Part shown: piece by piece, positions 33,960 through 45,427 of the stretch
Layout of the letters: each line of letters begins with the position of its first letter
Numbering within the stretch: the stretch's first letter is position 1
Source: Cladorhizidae sp. MBARI D1340-BT2
Taxonomy: Eukaryota > Porifera > Demospongiae > Poecilosclerida > Cladorhizidae
Direction: 5' to 3'
Length of the DNA stretch: 64,000 nt
Assembly: GCA_028752905.1 (NCBI GenBank)
Contig: JAQNBH010000015.1
Location: 35,942,163 to 36,006,162, forward strand
Notes under the pieces: model-generated
Seen by the model: only the letters and a program-made list of their open reading frames with translations
What the model was told of the DNA's origin: nothing
Database searches by the model: none
Position numbers and translations under genes: made by a program

Positions 33960-34884
33960 ATACCTATGACAATGATTGATCCCTTAGTGAGTAATAGCAA
34001 ACCACAAGTCTTTTACAGATAACATGGTCCTGGTAGTGCATATAAATGTGCTCTATTCAGGCAAGTTACATTGTCTCATCAATAAATATTGTTTATCTGC
34101 TTTCTTGCTCCCTCCTGGCATGTCCACCTTACCTCAGTCTCTCTTGATCCTGCTCAGCACAGGTTAAAATTATTAGCCTCTCTCCTGGAATATACCATTT
34201 CCCTTCACCTGTCTAGTTATTGTAGCTCAGTTTTACTTTCTGTTGATGTTGTTGGTAGTGCACTTTGTTTTACTGCTCTGCTCTTCACTGTCTAAGTATT
34301 GTTGTACACTGCCCATGGCTTTCACTCCCCCCTCTTGTCACTGTTCAGTTATCTTCTCTCGCTCATTTCTATAAAATCTTCATAATGATATCATCTTGCT
34401 CTTAGCCTTTGCTCCCACTGTCTGATCACACTTACTGCTACTCTACCTGATCCTCACAGTTCTCTCAGTAGAGAGCTAGATCAACTCTCATCAAACTCTC
34501 AGTTGACATACATTCCAGACATATGAGCAAGTGGTGAGTACATTTTCAGTTGATTATTGAGAAAGTAATTGTAGATGATGAGATTATTTCCGCTTGGTCC
34601 TCAAGTTTCTCTGCTAGAATGCCAATAGCATTGGAGCATGTACAGCAAATCTCTGTGCAAGAACATATGATATACAGATTCATAGACAACCAACATTCAC
34701 ACTGCATTTCTATAGTTCAGCACTGAGTTAGTATTATCCATCACACAGCATGCCACATGTACATGTCTTTATTTTCCAAAGGTTCTTACACTCTTTTTTA
34801 TATGTCTTGATAGCATTGACAAAAGGAGCTCTAATGTCTCCATCTCCCCCACCTGTGCTAGCTGAGTTTACAACTAATTAATAC
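33960..34884. other. Intergenic DNA, no gene seen
   Basis: Only short frames without recognisable domains. One arm of the palindromic repeat family (cagttgattattgagaaag) is at about 34545-34567. Confidence 0.4.
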
Positions 34885-34999
34885 TAGTCCGGCATAGCTA
34901 ATCCTTGATCCTTATATTTGGGGTAGGATAAGAAAAGTGTCTGATGTCTCTAATATACACAACATGTGTCGTGCCACGATAGTTGCAGTCCAATCACAT
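34885..34999 (+). repeat. Direct repeat flanking the gypsy/Tigger composite (left copy)
   Basis: Shares gaaaagtgtctgatgtctc, taatatacacaa, tgccacgatagttgcagtcc and aatcacat with 38366-38471. It probably represents the last part of an LTR whose internal region starts at about 35000. Confidence 0.7.
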
Positions 35000-36598
35000 C
35001 TAACTGATGACTGTTGCCCAATTGCAACCAAGTCACGCAAGTACAGTCGCAATTATAATTTCCTCAGAAATACAAAGGCTTTTAAACGAAGGAATCATTG
35101 AGCCCAGCAAATCCCCATGGCGAGCCCAGATAGTGGTTACAAAAGTCAAAAACCACAAGAAACAGATGGTTGTAGACTACTCTCTCGAACTATCAACAGG
35201 TTTACACAGCTGGATGCTTTTCCTCTTCCCCGTATAAATGATCATATCCATGCCATTGCGCAATACAGGGTTTTTAGCACTATCGACCTTCAAAGTGCAT
35301 ACCACCAGATGCTGCTCAGAAACTAAGGCCTTACACTGCCTTTGGGTGGGCAATGGCTTATACCAATTTACCTTGTTCCTTTTGGTGTCACTAGTCACTA
35401 ATGGTGTTGCTTGTTTTCAATGCGAAATGACTGAATTTGTACGAAAAGAGGGCTTAACCAGAGTATTCCCCTATCTAGATAACATTACCATTTGTGGAAA
35501 AAATCAAGTTGACCATGATACTAATTTGGAACACTGCCGAGCGTAAGTATATGACTTACAATGGGAAAAAAGTGTTTTCTCGACACATCGCCTTGCTTTG
35601 GTTGTATTGTTGAAAACAGTGAAATTCGACCTGATCCCGAGCGCTTGCCCCCAGTCCTGAACAAGACAAAGTCGCTCAACAGATGCAAAGGGTTTTTCGC
35701 TACTATTCACAGTGGATTCCCAGGTTTTCTGACAGAATGAAACCAATCAACAACTGTAAGACTTTTCCATTATCCACTGAAGCTGTAGATGCTTTCGAAA
35801 GTCTCAAGGTAGCTAAGCATAGAGGAGTCAGTTGTAATGGCTATCGACGAAAATATGCCATTTGAAGTGGAAACTGATGCTTCTGCAGTAGTCATAGCCG
35901 CTACTCTAAATAAAGCTGGGCATCCTGTTGCTTTCTTCTCTAGGACATTACATGGACCTGAAATCAGACATCCATCTGTTGAGAAAGAGGCTGTGGAAAT
36001 AGTAGAATCCATCTGCTATTGGCGACATTACCTCACAGAAAACATTTTAGCCTAAAGACTGATCAGAAGTCTGTGTCATAAATGTTTGATCAACGACACA
36101 AAGGTAAAATTAAGAATAACAAAATCTTGTGTTGGCAGGTGGAGCTGTCTAGTTTGTACATACTCTATTGCCCTGGAAGAGAGAACATATCTGCTGAAAC
36201 TCTTTCCCGAAGTACCTGCACGGCTTCGCTGGATGATTCTCTCAGCAGATTGCACCAATCTCTTTGCCACCCTGGCCTCACAAGAATGTCTCATTTCGTT
36301 TGTGTTCGAAATTTACCTTATTCCGTTGAAGAGATCAAGAGAATGACCAATGCATGCCAGATATGTTGTAAGTTCAAGCCAAGGTACCATCGATGTGATA
36401 AATGTCATCTCATCAAAGCTACACAGCCTTTTGAGAGATTGAACATTAACATGACATGACATCTGGAAAAGTAATCAAATGCCTCACACTGCTGTTCACC
36501 GTCTTTGGGATGCCTGCATATGTACATTCTGATCGAGGACCTTCCCTAGTTAGTCACGAATTATGTGCATACCTTACCCAAGTTGGACGTCTTGAGTG
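35000..36598 (+). pseudogene. Ty3/gypsy pol remnant (RT, RNase H, integrase start)
   Basis: Reading through frame changes gives CCPIATKSRKYSRNYNF, then TINRFTQLDAFPLPRINDHI and YRVFSTIDLQSAYHQML (RT, 35020-35325). FTLFLLVSLVTNGVACFQ and FPYLDNITICGKNQVDHD follow (35370-35520), where LDN replaces the YxDD core. RNase H is at 35837-36055 (PFEVETDASAVVIAATLNKA, GHPVAFFSRTLHG). The integrase zinc finger is at 36220-36390 (LHQSLCHPGLTRMSHF, ACQICCKFKP). A catalytic-core piece (GMPAYVHSDRGPSLVSHEL) is at 36505-36565. The integrase ends abruptly near 36598, where Tigger sequence takes over. The gag region is absent. Confidence 0.8.
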
Positions 36599-36619
36599 AA
36601 GCTAATCTATAGGCAAGCT

Positions 36620-38340
36620 GCTGAAGTCTGGTAATGGCATATTCTAAAAAAGGATTCATCTCTCCTTGGAGAAGAAGGTGGATGTGATCAATGAAGCAAA
36701 GAATCATCCTGGAATTACTGTGCCCACCCTTGGAGAAAAGTATAGTTGTGGTAAGACACAAATTTCAGTTATACTGAGGAGCAGTGAGAGTATTTAGCCA
36801 TATATGAATCTGTAAAAAATCCTCCAGTTTCAGAGTATTCTGATGTGAATGCAGTGTACCAATGGTATGTGATGGCCTATTCCAAGAACATTTACCCATG
36901 TGGACCTCAACTTGCTGAGAAGGCCAGAGAAATTGCTGTAGTTTTAGGCAGGCAGAATTCAAGGGAACCAATAGTTGGCTAACAAAGTGGAAGAAGCGGT
37001 ACAATATAAGGAGAGTGGTTGTAAAACTGGTGAATCTGGTGATGTATGAGGGGACACTATCACGTCAAGGAGAGGCTGATGAGATTGTGAAAGGATATAA
37101 TAAGGAAGACATTTATAATCTAGATGAGACTGGATGCTTTTGGAAAGCACTCCCTGATCGTGGGTTTGGACAGAAAGGAAAGCAATGCTGGGGTGGGAAA
37201 AAGAGTAAGCAGAGATTGACAGTATCCTTCATAGTGAGTGCAACTGGTGAAAAATAAACTCCAATTGTCATCTGGAAATATGAAAAAACTAGGTGTTTCC
37301 GAGGTTTTGATAAATACGGTCTTCCTGTGAAGTATTACCACCAGAAAAGGTGTGGATGACGAGAGAAATCCTTGATGCAGTTTTGACAGCTTTCAATCAT
37401 AGAATGAGACTTTAAAAATATGTTTTTCTTCTAATGGACAATGCAGGTTGCCATCCTGAAGAGCTCAAAGGGAAGTAAAGCAATGTCAAAATTGTATTTC
37501 TTCCAGCTAATACAACCTCAAAATTACAGCCATTACACTTGGGGATTATCCAGAATTTCTAATTTCATTACTGTTGGCTATTTCTTCGTTATGTTTTAGC
37601 AAAGATTGATGCATGCTGCTCTGCAACAGAAGTAGTCAAATGTATCAATATCCTCACAGCAATTCGATGGGTAGCTCTAGCATGGAAAGAAGTAAGGATG
37701 TGAAGTGTTTTCGAAGTGGAGGTATTCTTAATTAACACTGATTTATCCCTGAGCAGCTTAAATGAAGAGGATGACCCATTTCATGATCTCGATACAGCCC
37801 ATGAAATACGATTTCTAAGACAATGGGTAGTGCTGACAGTTGTTCAGCTGAGGAGTATATGAATGGAGACAATGGTCTCCCTGTTTTGCTGACATAGATG
37901 ATGACACATGGGAAGATAACTTCTTAGAAAGTTTTAGTTGAAACACAAGATGCTGACGAAAATCAATCTGATGAAAAAAAGGTGAAAATTTACAGACACC
38001 TCTCCCAAAAATAAAGAGTTATAAAGAAGAACTTGAGTACATGGAAGGTGTTAAAGATTTTCTAGAGAGCCGTGGATGCCTTGATGAAGCTACTTGTCAA
38101 AGTTCATAGTTGACAGCGTTGCTTGTAGGCACACTGTCCATGTCACACACAAACTTGAATACAAAACAAACTGAAAATGTATGCATGACATACTAAACTG
38201 AGTTAATGATTATTCTTGTGTCTGCATGACCTACTACAGAGAGAATAAGGTTAATAAAGAAGCCTCCCAATAAAGGACAACCTCCAAATAATAGACAAAG
38301 AGGTATGTTCCAACTTGTCCACTATTTGGAAGTTCCACTG
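36620..38340 (+). pseudogene. Tigger/pogo-like DDE transposon, 5'-truncated
   Basis: A CENP-B-type helix-turn-helix reads SLEKKVDVINEAKNHPG then CGKTQISVIL (36655-36790). The second DNA-binding domain follows (WYVMAYSKNIYPCGPQ, about 36860-36920). The DDE core has YNLDETGCFWKALPDRGFG (37111-37170), KKSKQRLTVSFIVSATGEK (37200-37256) and LLMDNAGCHPEELKG (37432-37475). The C-terminus is at about 37960-38105. Stops and frameshifts occur throughout. The right terminal repeat is near 38310-38340 (caacttgtccactatttgga, agttccactg) and abuts TA, matching the Tigger terminus and TA target preference. The left terminus is missing. Confidence 0.82.
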
Positions 38341-38365
38341 TAAATTTCATTAAAGGATTTCATAG

Positions 38366-38471
38366 TAGTCTGGCATAGCTGATCCTTTTATTTGGGGTAA
38401 GGTAAGAAAAGTGTCTGATGTCTCTAATATACACAATGTGTCATGCCACGATAGTTGCAGTCCAATCACAT
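38366..38471 (+). repeat. Direct repeat flanking the gypsy/Tigger composite (right copy)
   Basis: Matches 34885-34999, with a small deletion in the aatccttgatccttat part. It lies 25 bp after the Tigger right end. Confidence 0.7.
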
Positions 38472-39855
38472 TGCAGCGTTCCTGTGGATTACATTACATT
38501 CTCCCTTGTAATTGAAAGAAGAAGAATAAACTCAAGCACTTCCATAGTTTAATTACATGCATATTTATCATATAACAAATCAATAACACTATAATTAACA
38601 ACCCAAATTAGCACACAATTATTCATTGCACTTGGGTTGATATGCTTGGCAGAAGATAGCGAAAGAAATGGTCCGTGAAGTGAAGCACTTAATAAACTAG
38701 CTGGCATATCCTTTGCAGGAGTGTTTCCAAGCCGGTGTAGGGTTCGATGACAGTGAATTTATGCAGAATGGATGAGCAGATGGTGGGGATCCATTTTAGG
38801 TACTACAATTTCTGTGCAATTGAGGTTGCCAATGTTGAGGTGGGAGTGGGTTGTCGGCATGATGAGAAGAGTGTGGAGATAGTTAACATGTGCCTATCAG
38901 GTTTGTCATGGATCATGTGCACCTCATGTGACTTCCTTTATGACTCCGTGGTAATTATGTATTCATCTGTTTTCGGTCCATGCAACAATGAAACTGTTCA
39001 GGATTGTCTCCATAGAAACATATGCATATATAATTATACATACACCCACATGAATATTATAATAACTATCACGGACATTTATGTATGTCAGTGGTTTTTA
39101 TAGCTGTGTCAGTTTATGTTACTCTGTTATGGCGATAGTAACTATAAGCATCCCAACCACACTCTTCATGCTTAATGAAAGAGGAAAGAGCACAGAGATA
39201 AGTACATAGCTAAGTAGGTGGTGTGCAGGATATTTGTTATCATTACAGTACACATCCATCACCAGAGACATTTAGCTTATTAATAACATTCGAGGAAATT
39301 ATAAGATCCGAATAGTCGACCACATACTTACATGATTAGTGTTTAGATATGCCATATTTCATGTTCTAATAATTTTTGTAGTCATCTGAATATGTTGCTG
39401 AGATTAATTAGTTTTTAAAATATTTCAGAACTGTGGTGGTATCTAGCTAGCCTATAATAGTTGCACTTCAAGATTGGTCAATGGCCATGTGACCATATTA
39501 AGTTTGGAATTCATGCAGTCGTCATTAGCAAAGCCTGATCACAAAAAATGTATTGCTCCAGGTCTGCTACTATAGAACTCTTGAGGTGGTTTATTTTCCC
39601 TGGCAAGTACACCTTCTCTGTAGAAACCCTTGAAAAGTCATGTCTGGAGTTTGTCTTTACACTGCAAATAGATACTTCTCTGTGAAGTGTTTTTTAATTT
39701 TTTTTACCATAACATTTTTTTGTTTTGTTTATGGGTAGTGTGTTAGCACACCTGTATTGGTTGTTTCAAAGTGACAAACACTAACAGACAAAAAAAATCA
39801 AGCTCATAGCTCATCTAAACCTAACATCATCAGCTTCATAGATGCCTAAATAGTC
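38472..39855. other. Intergenic DNA, no gene recognised
   Basis: The plus-strand frame 38747-39103 (118 codons) has no domain that I recognise. Its end reads a low-complexity IYNYTYTHMNIIITITDIY, and no splice or promoter context supports it. Nothing else was seen. Confidence 0.4.
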
Positions 39856-39859
39856 ACTA

Positions 39860-40160
39860 CTCTCCTGTAACTATCATACAAGCTCCTCACCACTCCTCTT
39901 CGGACATGGATAGGATGATGTCATCTATAATCAAGGAACTGTTTGGTGTGTAGGTTTTTTCTGTAAACTGTTGCTGTAAGACTTCCGTGTTCCTTTCTGT
40001 GTAGGTGGCAGTCCAGAAAGGGCAACAATCGATCCACTTCAAGCTCCATGGTAAACTTCATAGATGGCCTGATGTTGTTCAGATGTGGGAAAAATGACCG
40101 ATAAATACCTAGATAGATTATCCATAAAAATGAATTACAAAGGGTTTTTTCACACTTCAA
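39860..40160 (-). pseudogene. Penelope-like element: RT C-terminal fragment
   Basis: The minus strand encodes FPHLNNIRPSMKFTMELEVD, then RLLPFLDCHLHRKEHGSLTA and TVYRKNLHTKQFLDYR (40080-39925). After a stop it continues HHPIHVRRGVVRSLYDSYRR (to about 39865). 'LPFLD', 'VYRKPTHT' and 'HP..H..GV.R.L' are hallmark RT segments of Penelope-like elements. The fragment is cut off at both ends. Confidence 0.78.
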
Positions 40161-40184
40161 CAGCTTTTTTGGTCTGCTAATTTC

Positions 40185-40830
40185 TAACTTAGAGAATTAT
40201 TCAAGGCACTGGATGACTTTTTGGAACTGATAGTGACTGAGAAGCAGGCCCTATGGAAGGAAGAACATCAATTGAAAAGGATGTTTAAATATCCGCAAGC
40301 CTTCATCACCTTTCCTCTGTAGATCATCTAAACGTAGAAAGGAAGATAAGTACACTGATACATGCAATCAGGGCTCTAATAAGAAGGATCATATGGTAGT
40401 AATTCTTATTTAGCAGAGATGATTGATGACATCAGGAGGGTCTGCAGGAAGTTCAACATCAAAGTCGTTTTTATATCTGGAAGAACTCTGAGGACACAAC
40501 TGAGCAGAGTGAAGAATGTTTTACCAGTGGTATGCACTCATGCATTGTGTAGCGCATTCCTTGCTACATAGGAAACCAGAGAGAAAGAACATCAAGATGC
40601 CTTTAAAACGTGTCCTAGAGAGAAATCTGCAATTGTTGGACATGCATGGGATAATGGAGATCCTATTTTATGGGAGGAAGCAACCATCTTAGACCAGGCC
40701 AGAAGAGAGAAGGAACAGCTAGTGAAGGAGATATTTCACATCAGCATATCATCAAAGTGTGAGCAGTTCAATCGAGATTGTGGAATGGACTTGCCTTGCC
40801 TGGCAGTTGGGGACTCTCAAGACTGAACTT
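40185..40830 (+). pseudogene. Penelope-like element: linker and GIY-YIG endonuclease remnant
   Basis: The plus strand encodes LELIVTEKQALWKEEHQLKR (about 40215-40275), the segment that normally follows the RT fragment next door. CRKFNIKVVFISGRTLRTQL (about 40445-40505) comes next. The C-terminal stretch is KEHQDAFKTCPREKSAIVGH, AWDNGDPILWEEATILDQAR and FNRDCGMDLPCLA (about 40585-40805). The YIG catalytic motif is degraded to a CATxETRE-like remnant near 40560-40580. Orientation is opposite to the RT fragment 25 bp away. Confidence 0.75.
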
Positions 40831-42135
40831 GAAGCCATGACCAAATTTTTCTGTATTCCATTATTTATCAAAAGCACATCAGTCAACAAGCATGGCTGCA
40901 CTCTCTGTGCTCCTAATGAAGCAGATGCCATGAAGCAGAATTGATGTAATCAAACCTGATCTGAACAAACACGTAAAGAAAGACAACAATAACAAAGAAT
41001 TGGTTTTGTAAGATAGCTAAATCAAAGGATTTTCAAGCGAATGAAAATGTTTGGGTCCATGATTTTTGTGGAGCAGAATAGTGGGCAACAGAAGTGATCC
41101 TATAGAGCATATTGCTAAAGATCATATTCAGTGGATGTGCGAGCCCTGTGCTGGAGGGAATGTGCTGAATTCATTATGATCCTGTCATAGAGATACTGCC
41201 TTCACTGGTTAATGTCAGAGATCCAACTACACTTACGCCACCTCTGGATTTCACCTCATGAACCACCACAATGCCAATGAGAGACGTGCAAGCCCCATCA
41301 AAGTTCATTTGCTTGTCCTGGAACTCAAGCATTGAGACTAAAGGAGATGTGATGTAGCTATGTAGAAGAACTCTTAAATGAATGCAAGGCATTGTGTGGT
41401 GAGCGAAGTGCAATAAAAAAATGTCTATTTCAAATTTATATCATATTGCTCTAAGTATTGTCCTGCCCTAAGCATAGCTACAGGCCTAACACTATACACT
41501 GATCTGTAAATTATCAGATTGAATTATAATATGGAAAAGTAGCTAAGAGTAGCTCTCACAGTTTTCAAGGAGTACTGGTTCAATACTGACCGTGACGATC
41601 ATTTCTATTTAGAAGCAAAAACCTTTGTTTGTGATGATCACTTCCATTTTAGCAAATGTGTCCATAGTTAAAGTGTGTTGATCAATTAAGTGGCTAAATC
41701 ATAATGAAAGTCCACCTGAGCCTACGGAAGCTTCTCTGTCATGAGCTGCTGTACTCCTTGAACGATTTATTCTAATAATCAGTTGTTGTTTTTATCTCAG
41801 TTCTCTTTGTTCTGCTGTATCAGAAGCATGCTTTGAATTTTCTCTCTCTCATTTTCTGAAGTCTATTTTCTTTATCCATTCTGGCAAATCAAACAGATAG
41901 CTCTTCTGCTTATATTTTTTTGGATTCTGCAGCTGTGCACATAGCTATCATATGCACATGTGCATAAGAAGCTGCTTATATGCACATAACTACATATTTT
42001 CAAATTAATCACATTTCCATAGCTAGACAATGCTATCTGTGGACATCAGGGAGTGCAATAGCAGCTAGCATTGGAGTTTTTCATCAGTAAAGTTCTTTCT
42101 TTGTTCCTAGCCCAGACCAGTCTAGCGTAATATAG
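40831..42135. other. Intergenic DNA, no gene seen
   Basis: No supported coding region. Several short frames lack domains. The AT-rich agctagcta-type sequence is typical of the window's intergenic DNA. Confidence 0.4.
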
Positions 42136-42139
42136 CTGT

Positions 42140-44935
42140 GGTTAGTAGCTATAACTTTCTCACAGCAGCACTCTTGAGTCTAAAGCTGTTTGTTGCATAG
42201 CTCAAGCTAGCCTAAGCTGTGGGTGCCTAGGCAGTTAGTAGTTAATCTGATGATTTCTTTCTTTGAATCATGCCTAGTATAATGCAGTAGTTAGGACTAC
42301 CGATGAAGTTTGTAGCTATAGCTTTCTCACAGCTACCTCAAGTGCTCCATTGAAGATTTTGGATCTCAAAGGCAATCTTCAAGGTTTAGTTAATGACATA
42401 TTTTGTGGCACTCCTTACCTTGTAGAAACATGGACAGATGGAGTGTAGAAGCTTTACCTGAGCCCAAGGAAGTTCCTCGATGGTGGATGATTCCTAGCTC
42501 TAGCTAGCAATGAAGGCAATAAAAAATAAACTACAGTTATGATTGGTTTTGAACACGAATAATTTTCAATGTGTAGCTAGCTAGATTACTATTATATGGG
42601 AATTCATAAACTAAATACAGAGATTTAGCTAGAATGAGCCAAGTTTTATCTGCTGATCGAGTTGATGTTGGTTGTAATTCTAGACTTATTGTCCAAGTAC
42701 TCATGCACAACTTCTCTCTCCTATCAAGCATTATATATTAGGACTCATAAAGATACAAAGATTGGTGATATAAGTAATATTATTTTTCACTGTCACACAC
42801 ACACACACATGTGCACGTACACACACACACACACACTTCTCCTCTTTGGTCAATGCAAGTTGCAGCCATCGCCATTTACAGTAATGTAAAGGCAAACTGA
42901 GCATTCATGGCAAACTGAGCATTCATGGCAAACTACTGTGACAGCACAGTCTGCACAGAGGGCCTGCTTATTGTTTTGGAAAGGATTTCTTTTGAAATGA
43001 AAATGTATTCATTTTATCACAATATAAAATCTAAATACATTTCTATTTATGTTAATATTTATTTTAAGATTTTAGTACAAATAATATTTATAACTGTGGA
43101 TTCCAGAGTAAACACACTGCGTATTGAACCAAGTTATGTTTTCCTCATAAGCCGCATCATTCTCACTTGCCCATGCAGCCAGTTTTTTCCCCTCCAGCCA
43201 TGTTATTTTTTTGTACCATTCCGATTTAATAAGCCTGCATTATTTAAGACATTCTTATTTTGAATAATAGTATGAATACATGCATAGATCATAATACGCC
43301 ATGCATTGCAATGTTAAGTTGTCCATCCAACTGCCTTGTGAGGGCTTGTTTGCTTGCCAATTAGTGATCCTTACCAAATTTTGCATGTACTTTTGTCATG
43401 CTGATTTTGTTGATGTATTATTCCAAGGAGAAGCAAGACCTCTGTGGGGAGTTGGATAGCAAAATTGTTGTTGCCACACAAGACATAATCTATGCATGTT
43501 TCTATCTATCTATGCACTGTGCATTCATCATCCATGGGTTTGACTGGCCGGGCTGAGTTCACAGGTGAGAATGGACTGCACAGTTTAGGAGCTGAATTCT
43601 GTTACCAGATAGCAGAACAAGCCAGCCTGAAATAGGACCAACAACTAACTGACACTCCAATAACCAGCCCCCTCTCCCCCTCCACAACACACATGCATGC
43701 ATGCATGCACAACCACACACACACACACACACACATAAAAGCCCCCCAAAACTGTCTTTCCCATAAACAAACAAGATTTTCTGCACAAGTATAAAGGTGA
43801 AAGCAGGATGCATGGCTGACAGGGAAGGATGGATATAGTCATTAACATGCTCTATTTTTTCTTCCACATGCCACCCAAAGCCTAGCATTATTTATTAGTT
43901 GGTGGAGAAGTTAGACCTAGTTGGATGGAAAAGTTTGTTTTGCCACATATGGCATATCTAAAGTATTCATCTATCTATGCACCAAACCTTTACTACCCGT
44001 AAAACAGGTCACCAACCTTAACATTAACATGGTCTAGCTTTTTCCCTTTTCTTCATCCGCCACTCAATGCCTAGCATTCATTACTAGTTGGCGAGCAAAG
44101 CAACCCCTCTTCTAGCACCTGGTCATCTCACTGTGAAAGGGAAATACCACCTTGTGGATCCATCGCCAGCCTGTCTGCCCTCCCAAAGTTGATGTTCTGT
44201 GACCTCCTGAATTTCTGACTGCACATATATGGGATGTGTAAATCTATGTAGCTATGTCAATTAGTGTTAATTTATAGTACTACGTTTATAGTACATTTAT
44301 ATTTAATTTACTTTGAAAAAAGGGGAGGGGGAAGAAACAAAACAAAACACATTAGGACTTTACATAAATTTGGAATGGTTGTCATAGTGAAGAGATTGAA
44401 TGCCCTGAGATAAGAGGCAATCATAGTTGATGTTCACCCTTACCAGATATCCAGCAAGTAATTACAAATAACGTAATAGGACAAATAATCTTAATAACCC
44501 ACTGCAAGTCCTCCAAAACATCTCCCCCCATAAGTCCTTTATAAAAGTTTGTTGCACTAGTGGTGAGAATGGACAAGTAGCAGCAAGAGTCAAGGGTGCT
44601 TTCTTCATGGCTTGTAGGTTCTATCAGATAAAGCATTGTTGATATGCTAGGTGGCCTAGCGACAAAAAAAGTGAACTTCTTTGTCTAGTGTTTAGGCCAA
44701 TCGCCATGTTATTTTTTTAGCTCTTAACTAGCTAGTACTTCGTCTTCAGGTATGGCAGGCAATAGTTCTCTACCATAGAGCTTCCACTTTATATTCTAAA
44801 TATAGTTAACTTATGGTAATCACACACCTTTTTGAGCCTCTGGCGTTTTGTCGAAGATGACGACCTTTGCCACAGTAAATTTCGAGACGACGCTCGACAC
44901 AACAGCTGTAGTGTTATTCTAATAGATTTGAGTTA
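42140..44935. repeat. Non-coding segmental duplication, copy 1 (partner 57400-59260)
   Basis: Shared blocks occur in the same order. gctgtttgttgcatagctca is at 42187 and 57430. gtttgtagctatagctttctc is at about 42310 and 57547. aataattttcaatgtgtag is at 42558 and 57706. actagttggcgagcaaagc is at 44083 and 57930. tgatatgctaggtggcctag is at 44640 and 58977. gaagatgacgacctttgcca is at 44855 and 59192. This copy contains about 1.25 kb (about 42790-44070) that the partner lacks, including a CA repeat at about 42797-42837. No protein domain was recognised. Confidence 0.8.
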
Positions 44936-45075
44936 TATAAAGCCTTGTTAGACAACAACTTGACTTAGATTTTACCGTGGGAGCTCCAGCGAAGCTTTTT
45001 TTTGGTAGTCTTCGAATCCAAGTTCGCGCTGTCCACCCAAAGAAGAACAAGTGTGCGTATACGCGTGGTCTCATA
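44858..45075 (+). other. Possible short-intron 5' gene fragment (unrecognised)
   Basis: An ATG at 44858 opens MTTFATVNFETTLDTTA. A weak GTAGTG donor and a cttgacttag acceptor would remove about 57 bp, and the frame then continues ILPWELQRSFFLVVFESKF and ALSTQRRTSVRIRVVSYK. The second copy of this region (59196) also keeps an open ATG frame (MTTFATVNF, then different sequence). The product is not recognised. This may be a chance reading. Confidence 0.2.
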
Positions 45076-45141
45076 TAAAGTATCATATCTTTGCTCGCAT
45101 TCACACTAGTGTCCTATAGCTTGCGCTGTGTGCTTTCTAGT

Positions 45142-45305
45142 TTTGTTTCGCCCTACCTTTTTTCTTCGTGATTACATATCTGCCAGTGCGGACCACGTTC
45201 CAGCAGCGACCTTCGCGAGGCTCTAACGGAAAAAACTGACGCTTTGGAAGCTGTTCCATGCCCCTCATATCTTCAATATCTGCATCATAATTGATGTCAC
45301 CTGTA
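45142..45305 (-). CDS. Possible minus-strand exon with good splice sites (unrecognised)
   Basis: The exon lies between acceptor gattatacag and donor GTAGGG. It encodes GDINYDADIEDMRGMEQLPK, then RQFFPLEPREGRCWNVVRTG and RYVITKKK. About 100 bp upstream (about 45395), a cagcag/GTAAAT donor could link it to the end of the mobile-type gene at 45.4-51.3 kb. It would then be a C-terminal exon of that gene; otherwise it belongs to an unrelated gene. No known domain was identified. Confidence 0.4.
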
Positions 45306-45427
45306 TAATCAGAATGCTTTATCAAATAGATAGGCTGTTGTATTACTTATAAACAACAAGTATGATACAGCAAATGCATAATATTATGTAACTGATTTAC
45401 CTGCTGTTAACCTTGTTCTTCTGCTCG

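Noticed and set aside
38747..39103. Plus-strand 118-codon frame as a host gene
   Set aside because: No recognised domain, no signal or splice evidence, low-complexity end.
45005..45020. tRNA T-arm-like ttcgaatcc
   Set aside because: No matching acceptor, D or anticodon arms nearby; no tRNA gene was found anywhere in the window.
44858..45075. Confident two-exon host gene
   Set aside because: The donor is weak and the protein is not recognised; kept only as a low-confidence feature.
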